From Billgrantia montanilacus (lineage in GTDB: Bacteria; Pseudomonadota; Gammaproteobacteria; Pseudomonadales; Halomonadaceae): a stretch of 64,000 nucleotides of DNA. The number at the start of each line of letters is the position of its first letter. The stretch's first letter is position 1. The stretch is from NCBI RefSeq assembly GCF_003336675.1, contig NZ_QPII01000008.1, positions 62,001-126,000 on the forward strand, given 5' to 3'. A program made the translations under genes and the position numbers. Under the pieces are notes generated by a model, which saw nothing but the letters and a program-made list of their open reading frames with translations, was not told the origin of the DNA and ran no database searches. Below are positions 36,515 to 45,544 of this stretch, one piece after another.

Positions 36515-37687
36515 CTATTCTGTGTTGCTTACGTCATAAACACATTTCCCCGCCACGAACGTCTGCTGGGGCTGAAGTTCGCTGTCGAGTAGCGTCACAT
36601 CGGCGTCGAAGCCGATAGCGATACGTCCCTTTGTGGCGTGTAAACCGAGTACCCGGGCCACGTTCGTGGAAATCAGTCCCAAAGCGGCTTCGAGCGGCAG
36701 CACACTTTCACGAACGAGGCGTTGCCAATCCGCAATCAGTGTCGTGTTCCTGGCTACCTTCATTCCCAGGTATGTCCCGTTGGCATCGAATTCAGGCAAG
36801 CTGCCATTGCAGTCGGAACTCATGGTGATGCGCTCGGGGGGGACGCCGAGCTTCAGTAACCGAGACACCGCATCAAAGGCAGAAAGGCCGTCGCCGGCAT
36901 CTTCAAAGGCGGTGACATCGACACTTGCGTTGAACGCCAGCGCGTAGTCCGCGGCTTCCTCGAGCAAGGCAGGGTGGCGATTTACATGGGTGGGGATGAC
37001 TTGGTCGGCGGGAATCTCGGTCTCGGATAGCAATCTGCGTAGCGGTTCCAGTCCTCGCTTACCGTCACCGATATGGAAGTGGCAGATACCCCGCTTGCCG
37101 GCCAGCATGGCGCCAACGCGAGTATCACTGACGATCCGTTCGATTTCATCCTGGCGTGGCTGGCTAGAACGATGGTCCGAGATGGCGATCTCACCCAGGC
37201 CGATGACTTCAGGAATCCAGGCCAGGTCGCGCTGAATGTCGCCGGTCAGCGTGGGAGGCGGAACGCGATACGCGCCGGTATACATGAAGGCCGATATGCC
37301 TTCGGCACCAAGCCCACGTACCTTTGCCAGCAGGTCTGCCGGGGAGCGGCTGATGCTGTCGGTGCCAAGCACACCCACCACTGTGCCAATTCCCATCGCC
37401 GCGATGTCCCGGGCTGTAATTTCCGGGCAGCGGGTACCGCAACCGCCTTCGCCCCCGCCTCCGGTGACATGCACATGCTGATCGATGAAGGCGGGAACGG
37501 CGATAAGATGACGCGCCTCCACCACCTCGATCGGCCAGCCCTTGGGGAGGTCAAGGTCGCTTCCCAAGGCTGTGATTTTTCCCCCCGCCATGAGGATATC
37601 GGTTTGCTCGAGCCGCTCGGGTGAATAAATTGCGCCGACGCGCAACAGCATCATGAGGCCGGGTTTAGATACTTCTTCGGGGCTCAT
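36515..37687 (-). CDS. iadA: Isoaspartyl dipeptidase (beta-aspartyl peptidase)
   Basis: IadA hydrolyses beta-aspartyl dipeptides. Beside cyanophycinase it would split beta-Asp-Arg into aspartate and arginine, the last step of cyanophycin use. The 390-residue amidohydrolase shows the metal ligands HVH in FIDQHVHVTGGGGEGG (71-73), GTDSISRSPADLL, and CHFHIGDGKRGL, IPTHVNRH and the catalytic-aspartate motif MSSDCNGSLPEFD. Its start overlaps the cphA stop by 4 bp, so the genes form one operon. Confidence 0.93.
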   Translation of the reverse strand: MSPEEVSKPGLMMLLRVGAIYSPERLEQTDILMAGGKITALGSDLDLPKGWPIEVVEARHLIAVPAFIDQHVHVTGGGGEGGCGTRCPEITARDIAAMGIGTVVGVLGTDSISRSPADLLAKVRGLGAEGISAFMYTGAYRVPPPTLTGDIQRDLAWIPEVIGLGEIAISDHRSSQPRQDEIERIVSDTRVGAMLAGKRGICHFHIGDGKRGLEPLRRLLSETEIPADQVIPTHVNRHPALLEEAADYALAFNASVDVTAFEDAGDGLSAFDAVSRLLKLGVPPERITMSSDCNGSLPEFDANGTYLGMKVARNTTLIADWQRLVRESVLPLEAALGLISTNVARVLGLHATKGRIAIGFDADVTLLDSELQPQQTFVAGKCVYDVSNTE

Positions 37688-40320
37688 GGTCGGCCACCCG
37701 CGTCGCCCGTTGGGGTATCCGGCAGGAACCGGCGCCCCCGCAGGCGCTCGGTGGCGCTATTGATGTCATCGATCAGCAGTACCAAGAGATCGCCCTCCCT
37801 GGCCTCATCGAACGCCCTGTCGACGGCGTGACGTTCTTTCATGATTACCTCGACTCGGCAGGTGCCGGGTACGGATTCCGCTCCAGCACGCAATAAGCCG
37901 ACGGCCTCGCCATCGGGGCGGCCTCGCGGGTCGGTTTCACAAAGCAAGAGGATGTCATGCATGCTGGCAAGCTGGGCTCCCAGGTCATACAGATCCTCGT
38001 CACGACGGTTACCCGGGGCGCTGGCCACGCTGATGCGCCGCTGCGCTGGGATTCGGCTCACGAGTTCGCTCAGGGCTTTCAGCGCCGGCACATTATGGGC
38101 GTAGTCGATCAACACTTTAATATCGCCGGCGTCGATAAAATTGGTGCGTCCCGGATTCTGCCCCGGCGTCGGGTGGAACGTCTGCAGGCCCAATTGGATA
38201 TCGGCAATAGTTAGCCCCAGGGCATAGGCCGCAGCGCTGGCGGCAAGGGCATTGGAAATATTGAAACGGGCATGGCCCTCGAAGGTAATAGGGGTATCCA
38301 CCACCGAAATGATGGAGGCTTCGACATTGCCTTGGCGCATCACGATGCACTCGTCATGAACCGTGAAAGCGATCCCATGGTCTTGCACATGCTGACGGAC
38401 AGGCTCTGACTCGGGATCCAGGGAAAAGTAGATCACGTCACCTCTGGCCCATTCCCTGCTCGCCAGCACGCGCGGATCGTCGGCATTGAGCACGGCCGTT
38501 CCTTTCGGGTGGACCGCGTCGATCACCACGGCCTTGCAGCGTGCCAGCTCATCCAGGGTATGGACGTCGTTCTCCCCCAGGTGATCGCTCTCGATGTTCA
38601 GCAGCACCCCGACCTGGCATTCATCGAAGCCCAGCCCGCGACGCATGATTCCGCCTCGTGCGACTTCCAGCACGGCATACTCTACGGTTGGCTCGCGAAG
38701 TACGGTCGTGGCCGCCTGTGGCCCGCTGTAATCCCCTCGCATGATGGTATGGTTGTCGATCTCGATGGCGCCAGTGCAGGCCGTGCCGACACTGCGTCCG
38801 GCCTGTCGGAGCAAGTGCGAGATCAAACGTACCGTTGTGGTTTTTCCATTGGTACCGGTCACCGCAACGATGGGTATTCGCCCGGTGTCCTCGCTATCGG
38901 GAAAAAGCATCTCGATGACGTGCTGACCGACATCCCGGCCCGTGCCATGGGTCGGTGAAATATGCATGCGAAACCCCGGTCCCGCGTTGACTTCGACCAC
39001 TGCGGCTGACTGTTCATCCAGGGGTATGGTCAGCGTCTCGGCGAGCAGGTCGATGCCGATGATATCCAATCCAATCAGGCGGGCGATGCGCTCTGCCGTG
39101 TACTTCACTTCGGGGTGGACATCGTCGGTGACGTCCGTGGCAGTGCCCCCGGTGCTCAGGTTCGCCGTGGACTTAAGATAGATGACTTCGCCATTCGCGA
39201 TGACACTCTCCAAGGTCAGATTCTGCTGCGCTATCAGCCGATGGGAATGCTCGTCCATCTGAATCTGTGTCAGCAGGTTTTCATGGCCGATACCGCGACG
39301 TGGGTCCTGGTTTTCCCTGTCGATCAGCGCCTGCAGCGTCGCTGCACCATCGCCCACCACATGGGCCGGGCGCCGTCTGGCGGCGGCGACGAGCTTGCCA
39401 TTGACCACTAGCAGCCTGTGATCCTCTCCCTTGACGAAGCTCTCGACCATGACCGTCGAGTTGTGGCGAAAGGCAATGGTGAACGCCTCCCGCAACGCCG
39501 GGTCGTCGGTGATGTCCGTGCTGACACCGCGGCCGTGATTGCCGATAAGCGGTTTTACGACAACGGGATAGCCGATATCGAGAGCGGCCTCGAGCGCCTC
39601 ATCGATCGAATGGCAAATGTGGCCACGCGGTACGGGAATGCCGGCCTCGCCGAGCACTTGCTTGGTCCAGTGCTTGTCATCGGCGATGCCGTGGCTGATC
39701 AGGCTCGTGCGGCAAGTCACCGTCGCCTGGATCCGTTGCTGACGGCAGCCGTGCCCCAATTGAACATAGCTGCTGTTTTCATCGAGGCGAGCACAGGGAA
39801 TCCTTCGGCGCTTGGCGGCATCCACGATCGATGCCGTGGATGGTCCCAGCATATGCGCGTCGCGCACCTGCTTGAGGCGGGCCACCACCGCGGGGATATC
39901 GATTGTGTCGCCATTGAAGAGCCGGGCGACGATATCGACGGCTTCCACGCCGGCCGCCAGACCGCAGGCTTCGTCGCGGTAACGATAGACGACGTTATAG
40001 ATGCCGGTATCGTAGGAATCGACCGTCTTGCCGTAACCCACCGAAAAGCCGATCAGATTCTGCAGTTCGATCGCCACATGCTCTACCACATGGCCGGCCC
40101 AGGTGCCCCGCTCGAGTCGTTCGAGAAAACCGCCGGCCCTCCCGACCGAACAGCGATGTTCGTATAGGGTCGGAAGAAGGTCGGTGATGCGCTCTGCGAT
40201 GCCAGGAACGGTATCGCTCGGTCGCTCCTCGAGCTCACCGATGTCCAGACGCATGAAGATTGCCGGATAGCGGCTGTAGTAATTCGGGCCGCGTAGCGCC
40301 CGGTGCTCGAGGATATTCAT
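37684..40320 (-). CDS. cphA: Cyanophycin synthetase
   Basis: CphA polymerises aspartate and arginine into multi-L-arginyl-poly-L-aspartate using two ATP-dependent sites. The 878-residue protein has the N-terminal domain (LLPTLYEHRCSVGRAGGF, GHVVEHVAIELQNLIG), an ATP-grasp domain near 215-470 (GYPVVVKPLIGNHGRGVS, EVNAGPGFRMHISPT) and a Mur-ligase-like domain with P-loop GTNGKTTTVRL near 487. The C-terminal Mur part (GQNPGRTNFIDAG, LIDYAHN) is also present. Length and motifs match functional synthetases. Confidence 0.96.
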   Translation of the reverse strand: MNILEHRALRGPNYYSRYPAIFMRLDIGELEERPSDTVPGIAERITDLLPTLYEHRCSVGRAGGFLERLERGTWAGHVVEHVAIELQNLIGFSVGYGKTVDSYDTGIYNVVYRYRDEACGLAAGVEAVDIVARLFNGDTIDIPAVVARLKQVRDAHMLGPSTASIVDAAKRRRIPCARLDENSSYVQLGHGCRQQRIQATVTCRTSLISHGIADDKHWTKQVLGEAGIPVPRGHICHSIDEALEAALDIGYPVVVKPLIGNHGRGVSTDITDDPALREAFTIAFRHNSTVMVESFVKGEDHRLLVVNGKLVAAARRRPAHVVGDGAATLQALIDRENQDPRRGIGHENLLTQIQMDEHSHRLIAQQNLTLESVIANGEVIYLKSTANLSTGGTATDVTDDVHPEVKYTAERIARLIGLDIIGIDLLAETLTIPLDEQSAAVVEVNAGPGFRMHISPTHGTGRDVGQHVIEMLFPDSEDTGRIPIVAVTGTNGKTTTVRLISHLLRQAGRSVGTACTGAIEIDNHTIMRGDYSGPQAATTVLREPTVEYAVLEVARGGIMRRGLGFDECQVGVLLNIESDHLGENDVHTLDELARCKAVVIDAVHPKGTAVLNADDPRVLASREWARGDVIYFSLDPESEPVRQHVQDHGIAFTVHDECIVMRQGNVEASIISVVDTPITFEGHARFNISNALAASAAAYALGLTIADIQLGLQTFHPTPGQNPGRTNFIDAGDIKVLIDYAHNVPALKALSELVSRIPAQRRISVASAPGNRRDEDLYDLGAQLASMHDILLLCETDPRGRPDGEAVGLLRAGAESVPGTCRVEVIMKERHAVDRAFDEAREGDLLVLLIDDINSATERLRGRRFLPDTPTGDAGGRP

Positions 40321-40325
40321 TGCGC

Positions 40326-41171
40326 TTACCTCTCCGCCAGGATGGCTTTGAGTTCGTCGGCGACGAGATAGCGTCGTGCATCAATATCGAACCCATGGCC
40401 ACTGACCATGGCATGCAGGATCATGTTCTCGACGGCGACCGGCTCACCCATGGCCAGTTCCGCGATATTGGAGCTCGCCAGATCCCGGCTATCGATGATG
40501 ATGACGTGCCCCGGCCCGATGGCTTCCAGGATACGGTTCGGATGAACGATGACAGCAGCATCCTCACCAATGCCGACACCCAGCTGCTCCGGGTTGCTGG
40601 CACCCACTTCCATTAGGCGCGTGAATCGCCCCCGCTCGAGAAAGTGGCTGTCGATGATCATCCCGCGAACGAAGCCCAGTCCGAAACTCATGTTGACCGC
40701 CCCCTTGCGCAAGGCGTCTGCCGCCGCACCGTTATAGATCATGGTGCCTGGCATGGCTGCGGCGCCGGCGCTAGTTCCTGCCACGACGGCGCCGGCCTTC
40801 AAGCGTTCGCGGATGGCTCGAAGTGTGGCTGAGCCGCCAAAAATATTGGTCAGGCGAAGCTGGTCTCCCCCGGTAAAGAAAATCACGCCGCTTCGTTGAA
40901 TAAGCCGGACATTGTCGGCATCGGCGGCTTGTTGGCGATCCTGGATGTCCAGCGCATGGACCTGGCTTGCCCCCAAACGAGAGAAAGCCGCTTCGTAGCA
41001 GGGCAAGAGCTGTTCAGGAATGCTACTGGCCGTGGCGATGATGGCGACTTCGTCACTGTCTTCGGGGGCGAGCTCGAAAACTCGTCGAAGGATGGCGAGT
41101 TCGGAGGTCTTGTCCTCGGCACCGCCAATGGCCACGATGTGACCGGAAGCGGTGGGGTAGTGTGAAGTCAT
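40326..41171 (-). CDS. cphB: Cyanophycinase
   Basis: CphB is an exo-acting serine peptidase that releases beta-Asp-Arg dipeptides from cyanophycin. The 281-residue protein shows GHIVAIGGAEDK at the N-terminus, FFTGGDQLRLTN, the nucleophile elbow GTSAGAAAM near residue 132, and GLGFVRGMIIDSHFLERGRFTRL. Normal length. It is the first gene of the minus-strand operon cphB-cphA-iadA, five bases before cphA. Confidence 0.95.
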   Translation of the reverse strand: MTSHYPTASGHIVAIGGAEDKTSELAILRRVFELAPEDSDEVAIIATASSIPEQLLPCYEAAFSRLGASQVHALDIQDRQQAADADNVRLIQRSGVIFFTGGDQLRLTNIFGGSATLRAIRERLKAGAVVAGTSAGAAAMPGTMIYNGAAADALRKGAVNMSFGLGFVRGMIIDSHFLERGRFTRLMEVGASNPEQLGVGIGEDAAVIVHPNRILEAIGPGHVIIIDSRDLASSNIAELAMGEPVAVENMILHAMVSGHGFDIDARRYLVADELKAILAER

Positions 41172-41523
41172 ATTCCATTCGCCGCCCAGCGGCGCTTTTT
41201 GAGGAACGCTGAAACGTTACCGATACCGGCAATGTCGTATCGCGTGATTTTTTAACCCGAGTCTTCACTTATAACAGCTGGAAACCACCCTAGCCAGATT
41301 AATAATGGACCCTTGGCCTGACTAAATCCCTCCTGTGGAACAGTGGAGCTCCTGCTCACTTGCGTATTGGCCAAGCGCAGCAACGATAAACCGCTATGCT
41401 TCGATAAACGGCCTTCCCCATGCATGGCCCGTAGGTCAGGACGGCAAGCGCCATACCTGCCTGCTACCCGTTGTACCGCGACTGCGAGGACTGTGTCAGC
41501 TGAGCTTGCGCCAGGAGGCGATC
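41172..41523. promoter_or_regulatory. Divergent promoter region between cphB and the ATP-grasp gene
   Basis: A 352-bp gap between the minus-strand cyanophycin operon and the plus-strand ATP-grasp gene. The middle (41240-41320) is AT-richer than its surroundings. I see no clear operator palindrome. An open frame runs in phase into the ATP-grasp gene from 41335 but lacks a ribosome site, while CAGGAGGCG precedes ATG 41524. Confidence 0.4.
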
Positions 41524-42825
41524 ATGAGCGACCGGAATATTTTTGTTGTCGGGCTGGATGAACACAATCGTAAACGGCTCGAGCATTTACGTGGAGCTGA
41601 GAATTACCAGTTTCATGGCGTGATCGAGCCAGAGGAAGTCAATGATACGGAAATATTTCCTATCGAAGACATGCTGTCCAGAGCCGAAACCCAGCTGAAA
41701 GAATTTAGAGAGCCTATCGATGCCATCGTTGGCTACATGGATTTTCCAGTCTCGACCATGCTGCCGCTGCTCTGCGAGCGGCTTGGGACGCGTTCTACCA
41801 GTCTAGAAAGCTTGCTCAAATGCGAGCACAAGTATTGGAGTCGGCTCGTTCAGCATGAGGTGATGGCCGATTATATCCCTCGCTTTACCGCCTTCGACCC
41901 CTTCGACGCCCAGGCACTTCAGCATATAGGTGAGGCGGGACTGTATTTTCCCTTCTTCGTCAAACCCATCAAATCCTCAGGTTCGAGATTGGGATTTCGC
42001 ATCGAAAGCCCCGAAGACTTCGCCCATGCCGTCGCGCGGTTATGTGAAGGAATCGGGACGATTTCAGAACCGTTCAATTACGTGCTGGAGCACGCCAACC
42101 TGCCAGATGACGTACGCTCGGTCGATGGTGGCCACTGCATGGCGGAAGAGATCATCGGCGGTTGGCAATGTACGGTCGAGGGTTACGTGTTCCAAGGAGA
42201 CGTTGTTCCTTATGGCATTGTCGATTCGATTCGCTATCCGCAAGTCCTGAGCTTTTTCTATTATCGTTATCCGTCCCGCCTGCCTTCTTCCATTCAGGAA
42301 AAAATGCAGGAGCTGACTCGCCAAGTCATGGCCCATATCGGCTATGACAATGCTGCTTTCAACATCGAATATTTCTGGGACGAAGTGCAAGATCGCATCT
42401 GGCTGCTGGAGATCAATACCCGCATTGCACAGTCGCATTGCGATCTGTTCGAAAAGGTCGATGGAATCAGCCATCAGCAAGTGACGGTAGATCTGGCTCT
42501 TGGGCAGTTGCCAGACATGCCTTACCGTCAAGGGGCATTCAAGGTCGCAGCGAAATTCTTCTATCGGGTATTCTTTGTCGATGCCACCGTCAGCCAAGTA
42601 CCGAGTGCCGAGGAGATCGAGACACTGCAGCAAGCCTTTCCCGGCACCATGATCACGGTACAGGTCGAGATCGGTATGCGCTTGTCATCTCTGCCCGAGC
42701 AAGACAGCTACAGCTACGCCCTGGCTTACGTGTGGATGGGTGCAGACGACGATCTCGCACTGGAAGAGAACTACGCACGCCTTGCCGAGCAGCTTAATTT
42801 TGCGTTCGAGGACATCGTCGGCTGA
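41524..42825 (+). CDS. ATP-grasp family ligase, substrate unknown
   Basis: The 433-residue protein has an ATP-grasp layout: the lysine-bearing strand YFPFFVKPIKSSGSRLGFRI (near 142-161), EEIIGGWQCTVEGYVFQGDV (the E-x-x-x-G...v-E segment) and FNIEYFWDEVQDRIWLLEINTRIAQSH with the metal-binding E-x-N. Such enzymes form amide bonds through acyl-phosphates. It diverges from the cyanophycin operon and precedes a CocE-type hydrolase by 59 bp. It may make an amino-acid amide or dipeptide, but nothing visible fixes the substrate. Confidence 0.75.
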   Translation: MSDRNIFVVGLDEHNRKRLEHLRGAENYQFHGVIEPEEVNDTEIFPIEDMLSRAETQLKEFREPIDAIVGYMDFPVSTMLPLLCERLGTRSTSLESLLKCEHKYWSRLVQHEVMADYIPRFTAFDPFDAQALQHIGEAGLYFPFFVKPIKSSGSRLGFRIESPEDFAHAVARLCEGIGTISEPFNYVLEHANLPDDVRSVDGGHCMAEEIIGGWQCTVEGYVFQGDVVPYGIVDSIRYPQVLSFFYYRYPSRLPSSIQEKMQELTRQVMAHIGYDNAAFNIEYFWDEVQDRIWLLEINTRIAQSHCDLFEKVDGISHQQVTVDLALGQLPDMPYRQGAFKVAAKFFYRVFFVDATVSQVPSAEEIETLQQAFPGTMITVQVEIGMRLSSLPEQDSYSYALAYVWMGADDDLALEENYARLAEQLNFAFEDIVG

Positions 42826-42884
42826 CGTGTTCTCGTCGTGGCAATGAATGTAAGAAACCCAATTACGAAAATGGGAGCAGGGTC

Positions 42885-44927
42885 ATGCATATCGTCAACG
42901 ATTTTCCCCGCGACGTGCAGGAGGAGGAAGGTTGGATCACGCTGGCCGATGGCTGCCGGCTGGGCATACGCATCTGGCGCCCGGTGGATGCCGAGAGTGA
43001 TCCGGTACCGGCAATCCTCGAATACCTGCCTTATCGCAAACGAGACCTGACGGCGATGCGTGACGCTCAGACGCACGCTTATTGGGCCGGCCACGGCTAC
43101 GCCGGGGTTCGTGTAGACATCCGTGGCAGTGGCGAATCGGACGGCGTGCTGACCGACGAATACCTGCAGCAGGAACTGGACGATGGCGTCGAAATCCTGC
43201 ACTGGCTGGGTCAGCAATCCTGGTGTACCGGTGATGTCGGCATGATCGGCATCTCCTGGGGCGGGTTCAACGGCCTGCAAATTGCGGCACTGCAGCCGCC
43301 CGAGCTGAAGGCCGTCATCACGCTGTGCTCGACCGACGATCGCTACGCCGATGATGTCCACCACATGGGTGGCTGCCTGCTTGGCGACAACCTGTCATGG
43401 GCCTCGACCATGTTCGATGGCAATACCTGCCCACCCGACCCGCTGTTGGTTGGTGAGCGTTGGCGGGACATGTGGCTGGAGCGCCTTGAGCATAGTGGGC
43501 TCTGGCTGGCTACCTGGCTGCAGCATCAGCGTCGCGACGACTACTGGAAGCATGGCTCGGTTTGCGAGGACTTCTCACGCATTCGCTGCCCCGTCTATGC
43601 CATCAGCGGCTGGGCAGACGGATATTGCAACGCCGTGTTTCGGTTGCTCGCGGGGCTCGACGTGCCACGCAAGGGCCTGGTTGGCCCTTGGGCGCACATG
43701 TATCCCTATCATGGTGTTCCGGGGCCGGCCATCGGTTTTTTGCAGGAATCACTACGCTGGTGGGACTATTGGTTGAAGGGCAAAGAAACGGGCATCATGG
43801 ACGAGCCGATGCTGCGTGTATGGATGCAGGAATCGGTTCCGCCGTCGGCCCGCTACGAGGTACGACCGGGGCGCTGGGTTGCCGAACCGAGCTGGCCATC
43901 ACCGCGGATCGAATCGAAGCACTTCCGTTTCACCAGTGGTCATGACCTGCTGCCGGCCCCCCAGAGTCCCACGGCTTGCGTATCGGGCGACGATGTTCCT
44001 CTTTCCGTTCGTTCGCCGCTATCGGTAGGGCTGTATGCTGGCAAGTGGTGTTCCTACAATGCCCCGCCGGACCTGCCTCACGATCAACGCGACGAGGACG
44101 GCGGCTCGCTGATATTCCAGACGGCACGGCTCGAACAGGACATCGAGATTTGCGGACAACCCGTTGTCGAGCTCGAGATCGAAGCCGATCAGCCGGTGGC
44201 GATGGTGGCGCTACGGCTCAGCGATATTGCCGATGACGATAAGGCGACCCGGATTTCCTATGGCCTGCTGAACCTGACCCACCGTGACAGTGACGAATTT
44301 CCCCAGCCTCTGGAGCCCGGCAAGCGTTATCACGTGCGCGTTCCGCTTAAACACATCGCGCATAATTTTCCCGTGGGCAACGCTATACGCCTCTCGCTTT
44401 CGACCAGTTACTGGCCGCTGGCCTGGCCGTCGCCAGTTCCCGTCAAGTTGACGGTGCACCCTGTCGGCTGCCGATTGATCCTGCCATGCCGCGAGCCCCA
44501 GCCTCGGGAAGAAGAGGCACTGCCCCAATTTAGCCCGCCGGAGGCAGCACCGCCCCTGGCGGTTACCGTGATACAGCCGAGCCAGGAGGCGTGGCGAGTG
44601 ATACGTGACCTGGCCAATGACCAGACGACACTCGAAGTCATCAATGACCAAGGTACCTTTCGTCTCGATGACATCGAGCTGGAACTCTCGGCACGGGTCG
44701 TCGAGCGCTATACTTATGCCTACGGCAATTACGACAGCCTGAGCGGCTGGACCGAGTGGGAGCGTACTTTCCGACGCGGCGGCTGGGAAGTGCGCAGTGT
44801 GACGCGTACATTGATGACGTCCAACGCAGCAAGTTTTCGGCTGCGTGCCACGATGGATGCCTTTGAGGGTGATAGCCGGGTTTTCTCTAAGAGTTGGGAT
44901 GAGGAAATCCCGCGCGACCTTGTTTGA
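42885..44927 (+). CDS. CocE/NonD family alpha/beta hydrolase (X-Pro dipeptidyl-peptidase-like)
   Basis: The 680-residue protein has the family opening DGCRLGIRIWRPVD, then PAILEYLPYRKRD, and GYAGVRVDIRGSGESDGVL. The nucleophile motif is GMIGISWGGFNG with the serine near residue 124. A C-terminal galactose-binding-like domain follows (about 420-670). Members hydrolyse esters, amides or X-Pro peptides. No signal peptide is seen, so it is probably cytosolic. It likely forms a two-gene operon with the ATP-grasp ligase and could act on that product; this is inference. Confidence 0.85.
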   Translation: MHIVNDFPRDVQEEEGWITLADGCRLGIRIWRPVDAESDPVPAILEYLPYRKRDLTAMRDAQTHAYWAGHGYAGVRVDIRGSGESDGVLTDEYLQQELDDGVEILHWLGQQSWCTGDVGMIGISWGGFNGLQIAALQPPELKAVITLCSTDDRYADDVHHMGGCLLGDNLSWASTMFDGNTCPPDPLLVGERWRDMWLERLEHSGLWLATWLQHQRRDDYWKHGSVCEDFSRIRCPVYAISGWADGYCNAVFRLLAGLDVPRKGLVGPWAHMYPYHGVPGPAIGFLQESLRWWDYWLKGKETGIMDEPMLRVWMQESVPPSARYEVRPGRWVAEPSWPSPRIESKHFRFTSGHDLLPAPQSPTACVSGDDVPLSVRSPLSVGLYAGKWCSYNAPPDLPHDQRDEDGGSLIFQTARLEQDIEICGQPVVELEIEADQPVAMVALRLSDIADDDKATRISYGLLNLTHRDSDEFPQPLEPGKRYHVRVPLKHIAHNFPVGNAIRLSLSTSYWPLAWPSPVPVKLTVHPVGCRLILPCREPQPREEEALPQFSPPEAAPPLAVTVIQPSQEAWRVIRDLANDQTTLEVINDQGTFRLDDIELELSARVVERYTYAYGNYDSLSGWTEWERTFRRGGWEVRSVTRTLMTSNAASFRLRATMDAFEGDSRVFSKSWDEEIPRDLV

Positions 44928-45040
44928 GTGCTGGAGTGCTGCGAACAGTTAACGTTTTTTCGAGAGGATAGGTAACGTTTTTCATGAGAGGGGGCGCTGC
45001 CCCCCTGAGCAGGGGCCGTTGTTGCGCAATTCAATCCAAG

Positions 45041-45176
45041 AAAAAGCCCGGCCGCGGGGGCCGGGCGAATCTTTGACGCTTCCTTATCAACCTATCTTGG
45101 GAATCCTTCCCAAGCCTCCTTGGTTTCTGAGCGTTCCGTCGCTCGGCCTTCCATGTTGGGCTTTCCCTTGCCCTGT
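45041..45176 (-). ncRNA. CsrB/RsmZ-like CsrA-sequestering small RNA, copy 1
   Basis: Read on the minus strand this ~136-nt segment has GGA motifs displayed in hairpins: GAGCG-ACGGAA-CGCTC, CCAAG-GAGG-CTTGG and TTGGGAAGGATTCCCAA, plus AAGGGAAAG, ATGGAAGG and TAAGGAAGCG between them. It ends in a G+C-rich stem (GCCCGGCC...GGCCGGGC on the plus strand, 45046-45066) followed by a U run. This is the organisation of Csr/Rsm RNAs that titrate CsrA. A -10-like TACTTT (minus) lies at 45183-45188. The 5' end is an estimate. Confidence 0.75.
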
Positions 45177-45295
45177 ACATACAAAGTAGCAGCCAAGAGC
45201 CGATACCGAATTAACCTGTGATATAAAATCATGTAAGAAATCGTCGATTTAATGCTACGAATGGTTAGCGCCGAGGTCAGCCAGATACGGGAAAC
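45177..45295 (-). promoter_or_regulatory. Promoter/upstream region of small RNA copy 1
   Basis: The minus strand has TATCGGC, then GCTACTTT, an arrangement also seen ahead of copy 2. Further up there is a CTTACA half-site (plus TGTAAG near 45233) next to the odd palindrome AAATCGTCGATTT, a possible weak GacA-type site. No gene is supported. Confidence 0.4.
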
Positions 45296-45472
45296 GAAAA
45301 AGCCCGGCCTTTCGGCCGGGCTGGATCTTCGCTTCCTTACATCCACCTCGGGCATCCTTCCGCCCCGAGCATCCCTGGATAGTCGAGTCTTCCTGACCCG
45401 GTCGTCCCTGGCTGAGCCTCCGTGCTCAGTACGCCTTCACTGTGCCAACTGTGTCGGCCCTCCGACGTTAAC
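45296..45472 (-). ncRNA. CsrB/RsmZ-like CsrA-sequestering small RNA, copy 2
   Basis: A ~177-nt minus-strand segment. GGA sits in hairpin loops such as CTGAGC-ACGGAG-GCTCAG, and in runs between them: CAGGGACG, TCAGGAAG, CCAGGGATG, GCGGAAGGATGC, GTGGATG, TAAGGAAGCG (about nine motifs). It ends with a near-perfect intrinsic terminator, GCCCGGCC-TTTC-GGCCGGGC (45302-45321), and a U run. Its 3' part, AAGGAAGCG plus terminator, matches copy 1, so the two are paralogous. The start is set from TACTTG (minus, 45479-45484). Confidence 0.78.
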
Positions 45473-45509
45473 CTGCGGCAAGTAGCGTGTAAGACATTGC
45501 CGATAGAAT

Positions 45510-45529
45510 TTGTAGGAAATAGCCTACAA
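45510..45529. promoter_or_regulatory. GacA/UvrY-type upstream activating palindrome
   Basis: TTGTAGG-N6-CCTACAA is a perfect inverted repeat with the six-base spacer of the Pseudomonas GacA box (TGTAAG-N6-CTTACA). It lies about 45-55 bp upstream of the predicted start of small RNA copy 2 on the minus strand, the place where such boxes control rsm RNA genes. Confidence 0.6.
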
Positions 45530-45544
45530 GGGCCTCGTTTCAGC

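Noticed and set aside
37841..39411. Plus-strand open frames within cphA
   Set aside because: They are antisense shadows of a well-supported cyanophycin synthetase gene.
45092..45355. 87-residue minus-strand open frame over the small RNA region
   Set aside because: It crosses a strong terminator and the GGA hairpins; the RNA explanation accounts for the sequence better.
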